Positions 1 to 9,041 of a DNA stretch of 64,000 nt are shown here, piece by piece; positions within the stretch are counted from its first letter, which is position 1; each line of letters begins with the position of its first letter. A program made the position numbers and the translations under genes. Source of the stretch: Micromonospora luteifusca (GTDB taxonomy: Bacteria; Actinomycetota; Actinomycetes; Mycobacteriales; Micromonosporaceae). The stretch lies in contig NZ_JAFBBP010000001.1 of assembly GCF_016907275.1 (NCBI RefSeq), positions 6,376,001 to 6,440,000 of the forward strand, read 5' to 3'. Below the pieces are notes generated by a model. It did no database searches and was not told the origin of the DNA. It saw nothing but the letters and a program-made list of their open reading frames with translations.

Positions 1-1305
1 GAGTTTGCGGTTGGGGTCGACCAGCAGCGAGGGGCCGGCGAAGCCGGTGTGGCCGAAGGTCCGACTCGAAGCGAGCCTGCCCATGAACCAGGTCTGGTTG
101 AGGACAACCCCGAGGCCGTGCGCGGCGGTCCGGTTGGGCCGCTCGGGGTCGACGGCGGGCTTGCCGGCGTTGTGGTTGGTCAGCATCTGGCGCACGGTCG
201 CCGCGGCGAGGATCCGCTTGCCCTGGTGAATCCCCCCGTTGAGGAGCATCTGCCCGATGGTGGCGAGATCGGTGGCGGTCGCGAAGACTCCGGCGTGACC
301 GGCGATGCCGCCGAGGTGGTTGGCGACGTCGTCGTGGACGGTGCCACGCAGCAGGCCCCGAGACGAGCGGGCGTCGGTGGCGACGAGGCGGCTGGCCTTC
401 GCGTTGCTCGACAGCCAGGTGTTGGGGTTGAAGCCGGTGTCGCTCAGGCCGAGCGGGCCGGTGAGGTTGCTCTTGAGCGCCTGGTCGAGCCGCTGACCGG
501 TGACCTTCTCGACGATCTTGCCGGCGACCATCAGCCCCACGCTGGAATAGCGGAACGTGTCCCCGGGCACGGCGCCGGAGATCAGCCCGGTGGTGAGCAC
601 GGCGTTCCAGCGTGCCGCGTTGTCGGCGAGGCCGGTGACCTTGGCGCCGACGGGGAGGCCGCTGGTGTGGGTGAGCAGCATCTCGACGGTGATCCGCTCC
701 TTGCCCGCCCCGGTGAAGGTGGGAAGGTAATCGCGGACCAGGGCACCCAGCTCGACACGCCCTTTGTCGACCTGCTGCAGCAGCAGGACGGCCGTGTAGA
801 CCTTCGTGACCGAGGCGAGGTCGAAGATGGAGTCGGGGCGCATCGCAACTCGCTTGCTCGCCGGGAGGAGCTTCGGCCCCGCGCCGTAGCGCAGCGCCTC
901 CCCGACCGCGGTGTGCACCGTCGTCTTCCCGTCAACCAGGACGACAGCGACGGCACCCGGGAAGCCCTTGTGCGTAACGGTCTGGGGTGTGGCGGGCAGT
1001 TGCTTGCGGAGCAGCGCGGTCACCCCCGGCGCGTAGCGCGCCTGGCCAGCCGGCGCGACACCGCCGTTCGGGGACGCGGTGGTGCTCGGCGCGCCGGAGG
1101 GCGGGCTGGTGTTCCCGGCCGAGCCGAACCCCACCCGGTTCCCGGCGGCGTCGGTCGTGGTCACCGCGTCGCCGGGGCCGGCCGCACCGGGCCCCGGCGC
1201 GCCGTCGTCACCGCAGCCGGTGAGGGCGGAGGCCGCGGCGGCCAGGCCGGCCCCGAGCAGAGTACGACGCGCAACGGGCATGCCGGAGATGGTGACAGTT
1301 GACAT
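1..1305 (-). CDS. Serine hydrolase (beta-lactamase/DD-peptidase class C fold) lipoprotein, 3' end outside window
   Basis: Only the N-terminal 435 residues are present; the gene runs off the left edge. The start at 1305 gives a short leader with a twin arginine (residues 13-14), a hydrophobic stretch and a lipobox ending at Cys31 (ALTGC), so a surface lipoprotein is likely; an ATG at 1281 is an alternative start. The class C beta-lactamase signature is visible: the SxxK motif SVTK at 165-168 (Ser nucleophile, Lys base), a YSS in the place of YxN, and an HTG near the left edge in the position of the KTG box. Members of this fold act as DD-peptidases, esterases or beta-lactamases, and the substrate cannot be read from sequence. 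A Ser/Thr/Pro-rich linker follows the lipobox. The gene is divergent from the FAD enzyme at 1459. Confidence 0.85.
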   Translation of the reverse strand, partial: MSTVTISGMPVARRTLLGAGLAAAASALTGCGDDGAPGPGAAGPGDAVTTTDAAGNRVGFGSAGNTSPPSGAPSTTASPNGGVAPAGQARYAPGVTALLRKQLPATPQTVTHKGFPGAVAVVLVDGKTTVHTAVGEALRYGAGPKLLPASKRVAMRPDSIFDLASVTKVYTAVLLLQQVDKGRVELGALVRDYLPTFTGAGKERITVEMLLTHTSGLPVGAKVTGLADNAARWNAVLTTGLISGAVPGDTFRYSSVGLMVAGKIVEKVTGQRLDQALKSNLTGPLGLSDTGFNPNTWLSSNAKASRLVATDARSSRGLLRGTVHDDVANHLGGIAGHAGVFATATDLATIGQMLLNGGIHQGKRILAAATVRQMLTNHNAGKPAVDPERPNRTAAHGLGVVLNQTWFMGRLASSRTFGHTGFAGPSLLVDPNRKL

Positions 1306-1458
1306 CGACGCGCGCCACCGACCCGCCCGAACGTCGATCGCGCTGCCCCATCAGGCGACACACCGTTACGGGACGGGCACTGTCAGTTGGCGTTCAGTGG
1401 TGTGCGACGATCGACGGGCGTCACGTCGAACGACCATTCGTACCCCTTGGAGAGCACG

Positions 1459-2835
1459 ATGTCCCTCTCCCCATCCCGGATCTTCGCCGAGCTGAACGCG
1501 GTGCGCCCTCCCGCGCTGCCGTCGCCGATCATGGGCACGGCGATCGTGGTCGGCGGCAGCGTCGCCGGTTTGCTGGCCGCCCGCGTGCTGTCCGACTACG
1601 CCGACAGCGTCGTCATCATCGACCGGGACGACCCGCAGGTGACCGGCGCGCGTCGAGGCGTACCCCAGGGGACGCAGCTGCACGCGCTGCTGCCCGGCGG
1701 CTTCTTCCAACTGGAGCGCCTGTTCCCGGGTTTCCGCGACCAGGCCGTGGCCCGTGGGGCGGTCGAGGCGCCACCCACGGCCAGGCGGAACTACCTCGAC
1801 GGTCGGCCGAGGGTCGTCGTCCCCGACGACGCCGACACCCTGGCGGGCAGCCGACCCCTCCTGGAGGGCCTGATCCGCCAGCAGGTGCTCCGCCTGCCGA
1901 ACGTCAAGACGGTCACCGCCCGTGCCACCGGCCTCGTGTTCGACGGCACCGCGGTCAGCGGCGTCCGTTACGACGTCGGTGGGGTGCCCGGCGTCGAGAG
2001 TGGTGACCTGACGGTGGACGCCATGGGGCGTTCGAGCAAACTGTCGGCCTGGCTGGAGCAGGCCGACTGGGACCGGCCCGTCACGCGACGGATGAGCGTG
2101 CACCTGAACTACGCGACCGCCCAGTTCCGACGCCCAGCGGCGACGCCGGCCTCGACGGTCGTCCTGGCGCTGCACACCGCGAAGACCGCCTCGGACGTGG
2201 CCGGCGCCGCGTTCTTCGCCATCGAGGATGGTCGGTGGATGGCCATGATGGCCGGATACGGCGACAACCGCCCCGGCCACACCGCAGAGGATTTCGTCCG
2301 CCGACTACGGGAGCAGTTTCCACCCGAGTTCGGCGATGTCGCCGGCCAGGAGATGCTCGGCGACGTCCAGACCTACCACCATGCCGACAGTCGACGACGG
2401 GACTTCCACGCGCTGAAGCGGTTTCCGGCCGGGCTCGTCAGCGTCGGCGACGCCGTCGCGTCCTTCAACCCGGTGTACGGCCAGGGAATGACGGCGGCGG
2501 GCCTGCACGCGGCCTGCCTGTCGACGTACCTGCGGTCCGGCCCGGATCTGACCCAGCCCGCGCACCAGTACCTGGCCCTGCAGAAAGTCGTGGTCGACGC
2601 CGCATGGTCGACGTCGACCTCCGCCGACCTGGCGCTACCCCACGTCGACGGGCCCTACCCGCGCGGCTACCGGATCACGAGCTGGGCCAGCAGGCAGATC
2701 ATCGCCGCGACCGTCACGGACCTGCCGACCGCGCGACGGTTCAACGAGGTCGTCTCCATGCGGGCGCACCCACTGTCCCTGGCCAGGCCGGGGGTGCTCC
2801 TCGGCGCCGTGCGGGCCAACCGCCGCGCACGCTGA
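1459..2835 (+). CDS. FAD-dependent monooxygenase / oxidoreductase
   Basis: A 458-aa flavoprotein. The N-terminal Rossmann dinucleotide fold is seen as VVGGSVAGLLA (residues 30-40), followed by an acidic strand end (IIDRD) that would hold the FAD ribose. The second FAD-contact motif, VGDAVASFNPVYGQGM, begins near residue 329 (Gly-Asp at 330-331). This layout is shared by the PHBH/geranylgeranyl-reductase/aromatic hydroxylase superfamily, but the substrate is unknown. The ATG at 1459 is preceded by TTGGAGAGCACG, a good ribosome binding site. No redox partner or pathway gene is adjacent: it is divergent from the serine hydrolase and converges with the UPF0303 gene, so it appears to be a single-gene unit. 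Confidence 0.8.
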   Translation: MSLSPSRIFAELNAVRPPALPSPIMGTAIVVGGSVAGLLAARVLSDYADSVVIIDRDDPQVTGARRGVPQGTQLHALLPGGFFQLERLFPGFRDQAVARGAVEAPPTARRNYLDGRPRVVVPDDADTLAGSRPLLEGLIRQQVLRLPNVKTVTARATGLVFDGTAVSGVRYDVGGVPGVESGDLTVDAMGRSSKLSAWLEQADWDRPVTRRMSVHLNYATAQFRRPAATPASTVVLALHTAKTASDVAGAAFFAIEDGRWMAMMAGYGDNRPGHTAEDFVRRLREQFPPEFGDVAGQEMLGDVQTYHHADSRRRDFHALKRFPAGLVSVGDAVASFNPVYGQGMTAAGLHAACLSTYLRSGPDLTQPAHQYLALQKVVVDAAWSTSTSADLALPHVDGPYPRGYRITSWASRQIIAATVTDLPTARRFNEVVSMRAHPLSLARPGVLLGAVRANRRAR

Positions 2836-2883
2836 CGGTTGGCCCGTCCTGAGCCAATGGCCGACGGCGAGCAGTTGATCCGA

Positions 2884-3360
2884 CTAGCGGGGCAGCTTGC
2901 GCAGGATGTCGACGACGAAGCGGTGGTCATCGAGCTGCGGAAGACCGGAGACGCCCACCCAGCCCACCACGCCGGTGCCCCGTACGCGCAGGGGCACCGC
3001 GCCCCCGGCCGCCGCGTACCGGGAGGCTGGCAGACTGAATCGCTCTGCCAGCGTCACCTGCTTGTCCTGGCACAACCGGGCCATGTACAGCGACGAGTGC
3101 TCGAAGCGCATCACCACCCGCCCCTTGCGACGCAGCCACCCGTCGTTGTCCGCCGTCGACCCCGGCAGGCCACAGTGGAACAGCTGACGCCCGGCCCGCC
3201 ACACGCCGACCGAGACCGGCAGCCGCTGTTCACTCGCGGCGGCGACGGCGAGCATTCCCAGCTGGTACGCGTCCGTCTCGGACAGGCCGGCGAGCTCCAG
3301 CTCGGCCTCCTCGCGCAGCAACTCGTCAAGCGTCGGCCACGGTTCACGGTCAACTGACAT
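2884..3360 (-). CDS. UPF0303 / GlcG-HbpS family protein (heme-associated domain)
   Basis: A 158-aa protein, the usual length for UPF0303 (DUF336) proteins. The body resembles the GlcG/HbpS fold, with the conserved C-terminal pattern GAVPLRVRGTGVVGWVGVSG. Relatives bind heme or degrade it, or sit near oxidative stress genes; the activity of this protein is unproven. The start at 3360 is chosen because GAGGAG lies just upstream (3366-3375 region, read leftward); a longer reading from 3387 would put that ribosome binding site inside the gene. It follows the zinc-ribbon dehydrogenase by 33 bp on the same strand, so it may be the last gene of the iron block, which would fit a heme-iron role. Confidence 0.75.
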   Translation of the reverse strand: MSVDREPWPTLDELLREEAELELAGLSETDAYQLGMLAVAAASEQRLPVSVGVWRAGRQLFHCGLPGSTADNDGWLRRKGRVVMRFEHSSLYMARLCQDKQVTLAERFSLPASRYAAAGGAVPLRVRGTGVVGWVGVSGLPQLDDHRFVVDILRKLPR

Positions 3361-3393
3361 GGGTTTCTCCTCGTTCAACGGTGGCAAAGTCGG

Positions 3394-4854
3394 TCACCAG
3401 GCGCAGGGCGCGTAGTCCTTCAGGAAACAGCCGTACAGGTCCTCGCCCAGCTCGCCGCGGACGATCGGGTCGTACACCCGGGCCGCACCGTCGACCAGGT
3501 CCAGCGGGGCGTGGAAGCCCTCGTCGGCCAGCCGCATCTTTGTCGGGTGCGGCCGTTCGTCGGTGATCCAGCCCGTGTCGACGCTGGTCATCAGGATGCC
3601 GTCGGTCAGCATCTCCTGCGCGCTGGTGCGGGTCAACATGTTCAGCGCGGCCTTGGCCATGTTGGTGTGCGGGTGCCCCGGACCCTTGTAGCCGCGGCCG
3701 AACTGGCCCTCCATCGCCGACACGTTCACCACGTATTTGCGGCGGGCCGACGCTGCGGCCATGGCCGGGCGGAGTCGGCTGACCAGCACGAACGGCGCGG
3801 TGACGTTGCACAGCTGCACTTCGAGCAGCTCGACGGGGTCCACCTCCTGCACCCGCTGGACCCAGCTGTTGACCGAGTCGAGGTCGGGCACGAGACCTCC
3901 GGCGTCGATGGCCGTGGACGCGGCGATCCGTTCCGGCGAGGCCGAGCCGCTGGTCAGGGCGAGCGCGGTGAGCGCGTGTGGGGTGAGCGCGGTCGACTGC
4001 GGCCCGGCGGTCAGGCTGCCGACCGGGCCGCCCTGGCTGTCCGGCTTGGCGAACGTGATCAGCTCCGGCAGCGGGCCGTCCGGCAGGGCCGCGGCCTCCG
4101 CGGCGATGAGCTGCGCGTACGCCCCGGGGGAGCGGCGGACGGTCTGCGCCGCGTTGTTGATCAGGATGTCGAGGGGGCCCTGGCTGCTGACCGAGTCGGC
4201 GAGGGCGATCACCTGGGCGGGGTCACGCAGGTCGATTCCGACGATGCGCAGGCGGTGCAGCCAGTCCCCGCTGTCGGGCATGGCCGCGAACCGGCGGACC
4301 GCGTCGTGCGGGAAGCGCGTGGTCACCGTCGTGTGCGCGCCGTCGCGCAGCAACCGCAGCGCGATGTACATGCCGATCTTCGCCCGGCCGCCGGTGAGCA
4401 GCGCGCGCCGGCCGGTCAGGTCGGTACGGGCGTCGCGGCGCTCCCGGTTGAGCGCTGCGCAGGACGGGCAGAGCTGGTGGTAGAAGGCGTCCACCTCGCG
4501 GTAGCGCTGCTTACAGACGTAGCAGCCGCGCGGATTGTGCAGGAACCCGGCCGTCTCGCCCGCCGCGGAGGACGCGAGGGGGATGCCCTGGGTCTCGTCG
4601 TCGATCCGGCCCGGGGCACCGGTGGCGGTGGCTTCCGTCACTGCCCGGTCGGCCGCGAGGATGGCGTCTCGCCGTTCCTCGCGTCGTCGCTGCTTGATCA
4701 CCTTGTAGAGGCGTGCGGTTGCCCGCTGCACCCGCACCACGTCGGGGTGGTCGGAGGGCAGCTCCTCCAACGCCTCGAAGACGCTGAGGCAGGCCTCCAG
4801 CCGGTCTCGGTCAATGCCGTTTTGACCGTTTTCGGTAATGTTGTCCACCGTCAT
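3394..4854 (-). CDS. Short-chain dehydrogenase-like protein with N-terminal helical region and zinc ribbon; catalytic Tyr absent
   Basis: A 486-aa protein, about twice the size of a classical SDR. Residues 1-80 are charged and helical. A CxxC...CxxC zinc-ribbon-like site follows (Cys111, Cys114, Cys129, Cys132). The SDR domain begins with TGGRAKIG at 154-161, an NAD(P)-binding loop, and has NNAA at 233-236. The catalytic Ser is likely Ser379 (NVSAMEG) and Lys401 is retained in TNMAK, but the residue four before the Lys, normally Tyr, is Thr397. The Rossmann half is intact, so cofactor binding is likely while ordinary SDR catalysis is doubtful. The ATG at 4854 lies 130 bp below the siderophore reductase on the same strand; an open frame extends further upstream but overlaps that gene and is ignored. 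Confidence 0.75.
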   Translation of the reverse strand: MTVDNITENGQNGIDRDRLEACLSVFEALEELPSDHPDVVRVQRATARLYKVIKQRRREERRDAILAADRAVTEATATGAPGRIDDETQGIPLASSAAGETAGFLHNPRGCYVCKQRYREVDAFYHQLCPSCAALNRERRDARTDLTGRRALLTGGRAKIGMYIALRLLRDGAHTTVTTRFPHDAVRRFAAMPDSGDWLHRLRIVGIDLRDPAQVIALADSVSSQGPLDILINNAAQTVRRSPGAYAQLIAAEAAALPDGPLPELITFAKPDSQGGPVGSLTAGPQSTALTPHALTALALTSGSASPERIAASTAIDAGGLVPDLDSVNSWVQRVQEVDPVELLEVQLCNVTAPFVLVSRLRPAMAAASARRKYVVNVSAMEGQFGRGYKGPGHPHTNMAKAALNMLTRTSAQEMLTDGILMTSVDTGWITDERPHPTKMRLADEGFHAPLDLVDGAARVYDPIVRGELGEDLYGCFLKDYAPCAW

Positions 4855-4984
4855 GCGTCTGTGTCTCGTCCCGTTTCCCGTGCCGGATCCAGCCGGCCCG
4901 CCCCAAGTCCGACCCGAAACTGTACGCACCGCGCGGTCCTCACCGCACCCCGCGCTCGCCGTGCGGCCTGAGCAGGGTCCGCGT

Positions 4985-5890
4985 TCAGTCGGTGTCGGCG
5001 CGGCCAAGACGCCAGTAGCCCATGAAGGCCACCGCCCGCCGGTCCAGGCCCCGCTCGGCGACCAGGTGCCGGCGCAGGTGACGGATGACGCCGGCCTCTC
5101 CGGCCAGCCACGCGTACAGCGGTGCTGCGGCCACCTCGTCGGGCACCTCCCACAGGATCTCGGTGTCGACGTCCACGTCGGGGACCGGCTGGGCGGCAGG
5201 CGTCGTGCCCGGGGCCAGCAGTTCGCCCGCCGCGTCGGCGACGGCGGGCACCAGCCGGCTGCCGTATCCGCTGACGCCCCGGGAGAGCCAGCGCACGTCG
5301 ACGCCGGGGGGAGCCACCAGGGGCAGCACGTCGTCGGCGTCGGGCACCTCCAGGACCACCGTGCCCCGGGCGGCGAGGGGAAGCCGCTCGCAGATGGCGC
5401 TGATCGCCGGCACGGCCGTTTCGTCCCCGGCCAGCAGCAGGGTGGCCCCCGTCGGCGGTCGGAACTCGACCCCGCCGTGGTCGCCGTCGTAACCGGCGTC
5501 CGGCCCGACCATGGCGATGTGGTCCCCGGCGTCCACCCGCCGAGCCCAACGCGTCGCCGGGCCGCTGTCACCGTGCAGCACCAGGTCGACGTCGACCTCG
5601 GCCAGGTGCGGTCGGACCGCCCGCACGGTGTATGTGCGTATCGGGTTGCGCAGGTGCTCCGGCAGGGCTCGCCACTGCGCGTACCAGTCCGCTCCCTCTG
5701 GCAGGGTCACCCCGTGCTGACCGGGCAGCGGCAGCGCCAGCTTGATCCGCTGGTCGTAACCGTTGTCGGCGAAGCGGTCGAGGTCTGCCCCGGTGAAGGT
5801 CACCCGGGCGAAGGACGGGCTGAGCCGGCGTACCGCGCGCACGGTGACGGCGAACACGCGCCACGGCGCGATGGGCAGGGTCGTGGTCAT
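4985..5890 (-). CDS. Siderophore-interacting protein (ferric-siderophore reductase, ViuB/SIP family)
   Basis: A 301-aa cytoplasmic flavoprotein. SIP-family proteins use FAD and NAD(P)H or ferredoxin to reduce Fe(III)-siderophores and release the iron. The FAD-binding motif RTYTVR is at residues 85-90, and the N-terminal beta-barrel pattern RVTFTG begins near residue 29. The C-terminal NAD(P)-binding half ends with YWRLGRADTD, typical of the family. It starts 27 bp after the permease gene on the same strand, so it belongs to the iron-uptake operon and would act on the imported ferric complex. Confidence 0.92.
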   Translation of the reverse strand: MTTTLPIAPWRVFAVTVRAVRRLSPSFARVTFTGADLDRFADNGYDQRIKLALPLPGQHGVTLPEGADWYAQWRALPEHLRNPIRTYTVRAVRPHLAEVDVDLVLHGDSGPATRWARRVDAGDHIAMVGPDAGYDGDHGGVEFRPPTGATLLLAGDETAVPAISAICERLPLAARGTVVLEVPDADDVLPLVAPPGVDVRWLSRGVSGYGSRLVPAVADAAGELLAPGTTPAAQPVPDVDVDTEILWEVPDEVAAAPLYAWLAGEAGVIRHLRRHLVAERGLDRRAVAFMGYWRLGRADTD

Positions 5891-5917
5891 GGTGCCTCTC
5901 TGGGTTCGGGCCGGCGT

Positions 5918-8026
5918 CTACCGGGTGTTGTGCGCCACGGCGCGGGACCGCCACAGCAGCCAGACGAAGTACGGGGTGCCGATCATGGCGGTGACCAGGC
6001 CGGCGGGGATCTGGGCCGGAGCGATGACCGTCCGGCCGAGGGTGTCGGCGATGCTGACCAGCGCCGCGCCGAGCAGGGCGGCCACCGGGAGCACCCGGGA
6101 GTGCCGCCCGCCGACGAGGGCCCGGGCGGCGTGCGGGGCGACCAGGCCGACGAAGCCGATGACCCCGACGGCCGAGACCGCGGTGGAGGTGAGCAGCGCC
6201 GCCGCGCCGAGCGCGACCAGCCGGGTGCGTTCCAGCCGGACGCCCAGCACCCGGGGGGTGTCGTCGTCCAGCGTCACCAGGTCGAGTTCGCGGCGGGCGG
6301 CGACCACGGCCGGAGTGAGCACCAGTAGGGCGATCAGCACCGGGAGCACCTGGGTGGACGTGCGGCCGTAGGTGGAGCCGGACAGCCAGGTCAACGCCTT
6401 TCCGGTGTTCCACGGGTCGAAGGCGACGATCAGGTACGTGATCAGGGCGATGCCGCCCTGCCAGGCGCCGAAGCCGATCAGCACCAGTCGGTCCGAGCTC
6501 AGGCCGCCGCGCCAGGCCAGGCCGTAGACCAGGGCGAAGGCCAGCATCGCGCCGAGTCCGGCGACGCCGGAGACGGCCCACACACCGGCCAGCGGCACGA
6601 AGGTGAGCAGTGCGACGGCGCCGAGCCCGGCACCGGCGGTGATGCCGAGGATGCCGGGTTCGGCCAGCGGGTTGCGGCAGACGGCCTGCACGGTGGTGCC
6701 GGCGATCGCGAGCGCCGCGCCGGCCAGGACCGCTGCGGCGACGCGTGGCCACCGCTGGTCCAGCACGAACGTGTACGCGGGCCCGGTGGTGCCGTTGACC
6801 CAGTTGACCAGGTCACCGAGCAGCACGAAGGTGTCACCGGCGAGCATGCCGACCGCCACGGCGCAGACGGTCAGCACGGCGGTGACGGCGACGACGCCGC
6901 GGTGGAAGGCGGCGGAGCGGACGGCCGCGTGACCGCCGGGCGGGCGGCGGGTGGGCCCCGCGTCGCGGTGCCGGCGGGCCAGCCAGATGAGGATCGTCGC
7001 GCCGAACAGGGTGGTGACCACGCCGGTGGGAATGTCGACCCCGGCCTGTCCACCCAGGACAGCGCGCAGCAGCACGTCGGAGCCGAGCACGATGATGACC
7101 CCGGCGATGCCGGACAACGGCAGCAGGATGCGGTGCCGGTGCACCCCGGGCACCACAGGGGCGAGTAGCCGGACGATCACCGGGGCGCACAGCCCGACGA
7201 AGCCGACCGGGCCGGTGAGGGTGACGGCCGCGGCGGACAGCAGCACGGCCAGCACGGTGACGACGAGTCGGGTGCGCCGCACGTCGAGACCGAGGACGGT
7301 GGCGGTGTCGTCGCCGAGGGCGAGGATGTCGAGGCGGTGCCCGAGTAGGACCAGGACGATGGCGGAGCCGACGATGATCGGGGCGAGCTGGGTCAGCGCG
7401 GTCAGGTCGCTCTGCACCAGCGAGCCGTTTCCCCAGGCGAACAGCCCGATGGTGGCCTGCTCGAACAGGAGCAGCAGCAGGGTGGTCACCGACCCGAGCG
7501 CCAGCGCGGTCGCCGAGCCGGCGAGGATGAGCCGGGTGGTGCCGGCCTGTCCTCCGGCGGACATCGCCATCACCAGGCCGGCGGCGGCCAGTCCTCCGCA
7601 GAAGGCGAGGCCGCCGGCCGGCAGCGCGGGCAGCGAGACCCCGAACGCGGCGATCGAGACGATCGCCAGGTGGGCACCGGCGTTGACCGCGAGGGTGTCG
7701 GGGGAGGCGAGCGGGTTGCGGGCGATCGACTGCAACGCGGCTCCGGCGAATCCGAGCGCGACGCCGATGGTCAGCCCGGCGAGCAGGCGGGGCAGCCGGG
7801 AGGCGATCAGGACGCGGGCCGCCTCGTCGTCGGTGCCGGTGACGAGCCGCAGTAGGTCGAGGGGTCCGACGGTGGAGGTGCCCTGGGTGAGGTGCACCGC
7901 GCCCACCACGAGCAGCAGGAGGATCACGGCGACGAAGACACCGACGACGCGGGGCGCGGTCGGGTGCCCGCCCGGAGCCGGCTGGGTGGCCTGCTCCGGG
8001 CGTGCGGGTGCGGTCAGCAGGGTCAT
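5918..8026 (-). CDS. Fused FecCD-type ferric-siderophore ABC permease (two permease domains in one chain)
   Basis: A 702-aa membrane protein containing two consecutive FecCD permease domains (about residues 20-350 and 370-700), an arrangement like FhuB in which one gene replaces two. Each half shows the family landmarks: RLPRL or RWPRV near the start, then GxxxQ...RNPLA(S/E)P, and the late GLVAPHAAR / GLCAPVIVR cytoplasmic loop that contacts the ATPase. The ATG at 8026 overlaps the stop codon of the binding-protein gene by 4 bp (ATGA), so translation is probably coupled. The longer upstream reading lies inside the binding-protein gene and is rejected. Confidence 0.92.
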   Translation of the reverse strand: MTLLTAPARPEQATQPAPGGHPTAPRVVGVFVAVILLLLVVGAVHLTQGTSTVGPLDLLRLVTGTDDEAARVLIASRLPRLLAGLTIGVALGFAGAALQSIARNPLASPDTLAVNAGAHLAIVSIAAFGVSLPALPAGGLAFCGGLAAAGLVMAMSAGGQAGTTRLILAGSATALALGSVTTLLLLLFEQATIGLFAWGNGSLVQSDLTALTQLAPIIVGSAIVLVLLGHRLDILALGDDTATVLGLDVRRTRLVVTVLAVLLSAAAVTLTGPVGFVGLCAPVIVRLLAPVVPGVHRHRILLPLSGIAGVIIVLGSDVLLRAVLGGQAGVDIPTGVVTTLFGATILIWLARRHRDAGPTRRPPGGHAAVRSAAFHRGVVAVTAVLTVCAVAVGMLAGDTFVLLGDLVNWVNGTTGPAYTFVLDQRWPRVAAAVLAGAALAIAGTTVQAVCRNPLAEPGILGITAGAGLGAVALLTFVPLAGVWAVSGVAGLGAMLAFALVYGLAWRGGLSSDRLVLIGFGAWQGGIALITYLIVAFDPWNTGKALTWLSGSTYGRTSTQVLPVLIALLVLTPAVVAARRELDLVTLDDDTPRVLGVRLERTRLVALGAAALLTSTAVSAVGVIGFVGLVAPHAARALVGGRHSRVLPVAALLGAALVSIADTLGRTVIAPAQIPAGLVTAMIGTPYFVWLLWRSRAVAHNTR

Positions 8027-9006
8027 GCCGTGTAGGTCTTGAGGAACTCGTCGATGTACTGCTTGCCGGAGAGCGGACCACCGAAGGTCCAGATGCCGTC
8101 GGGCATCTTGTGCAGGTTGCCCTGCCGGACGAAGGGCAGCGACTTCCAGATCGCGTTGGCGGCGAGGCCGTCGGCGAACACGTCGGTGCCGTCGGAGGCG
8201 TTGTAGAACAGGTGCAGGTTCGGATCCTTGAGGACGGTCATACCTTCGACATCGGTCTGGCCGAGGCCCCACGCCTCATCGGTCCTGCCCGTCCAGGCGT
8301 TGGTGAGACCGAGCTGGATGCCGATCTGCGAGACGAGCGCACCCGCGCCGAACATCCGGATGCTGACGGTGCTGCCCTCCTTCCAACCGTCGGCGATGGC
8401 GAACGGCCGGCCGGCGGCCCCGGCGTCGGCGATCTTTTTCCTGCCGTCGGCGATGGCCGCGTCGAAGTCGACGAGCAGCTTCTCCGCCGCAGCGGTCCTG
8501 CCGACGGCCTTCGCGATCATGTTGAGGTCCGCGCGCATCCGGCCGAGGTTGTCGGTGGCGTCGCTGCCCTTGGCGACCACGACGGGCACGTACTTCTCCA
8601 GTTGGTCGATCAGGTTGGCGGTCCCGTCGCCCTCCATCACCACCAGATCGGGCTGGAGAGCGACGATCGAGTCGACGCTCGGCTCGCCGCGGGTGCCGAC
8701 GTCCTTGACGCTCGGGTCGAGCTTGGCGGCGGTGACCCACGTGCCGTAGCCCTTGGGGTCGGCGACGCCGACGGGCATGACACCCAGGCTGACCAGCATC
8801 TCGACCTCACCCCACTCCAGGCCGACGACCTTGGTTGCCGGGGCCTTGAGGGTGACGGCCTTGCCGCGGCTGTCGGTGACGGTGACCGGGCCGCCGGCCG
8901 GCGACGGGGAGGATGCGGGGGCCGCGGCGTTCTCGGTGGTGCCGCAGGCGCCGAGCGTCAGCGCGGCCACCACGGCGATGAGGGCGGTGAAACGGGTACG
9001 GGTCAT
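8023..9006 (-). CDS. Iron-siderophore ABC transporter substrate-binding lipoprotein
   Basis: A 327-aa lipoprotein. The signal peptide ends in the lipobox LGAC with the acylated Cys21. The body is a class III (FepB/FhuD type) binding protein: PVTVTDSRGKAVTLKAPATKVV is the usual entry strand, and PDLVVMEGDG is the usual helix-strand switch. It would capture ferric siderophore outside the membrane and deliver it to the fused permease. The ATG at 9006 has AGAGGA upstream; a GTG directly before it (9009) is an alternative start. It begins 35 bp after the ATPase gene. Confidence 0.92.
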   Translation of the reverse strand: MTRTRFTALIAVVAALTLGACGTTENAAAPASSPSPAGGPVTVTDSRGKAVTLKAPATKVVGLEWGEVEMLVSLGVMPVGVADPKGYGTWVTAAKLDPSVKDVGTRGEPSVDSIVALQPDLVVMEGDGTANLIDQLEKYVPVVVAKGSDATDNLGRMRADLNMIAKAVGRTAAAEKLLVDFDAAIADGRKKIADAGAAGRPFAIADGWKEGSTVSIRMFGAGALVSQIGIQLGLTNAWTGRTDEAWGLGQTDVEGMTVLKDPNLHLFYNASDGTDVFADGLAANAIWKSLPFVRQGNLHKMPDGIWTFGGPLSGKQYIDEFLKTYTA

Positions 9007-9041
9007 CACGAACTTCCTCTGGCTGTGGATCGGGGTGTCGT

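Noticed and set aside
49..1302. Plus-strand open frame at the left edge
   Set aside because: The minus-strand reading gives a serine hydrolase with SxxK, YSS and HTG motifs and a lipobox, so the plus frame is a shadow.
4855..5571. Apparent N-terminal extension of the zinc-ribbon SDR
   Set aside because: It overlaps the siderophore-interacting reductase in another frame and has no protein-like composition; the ATG at 4854 is the start.
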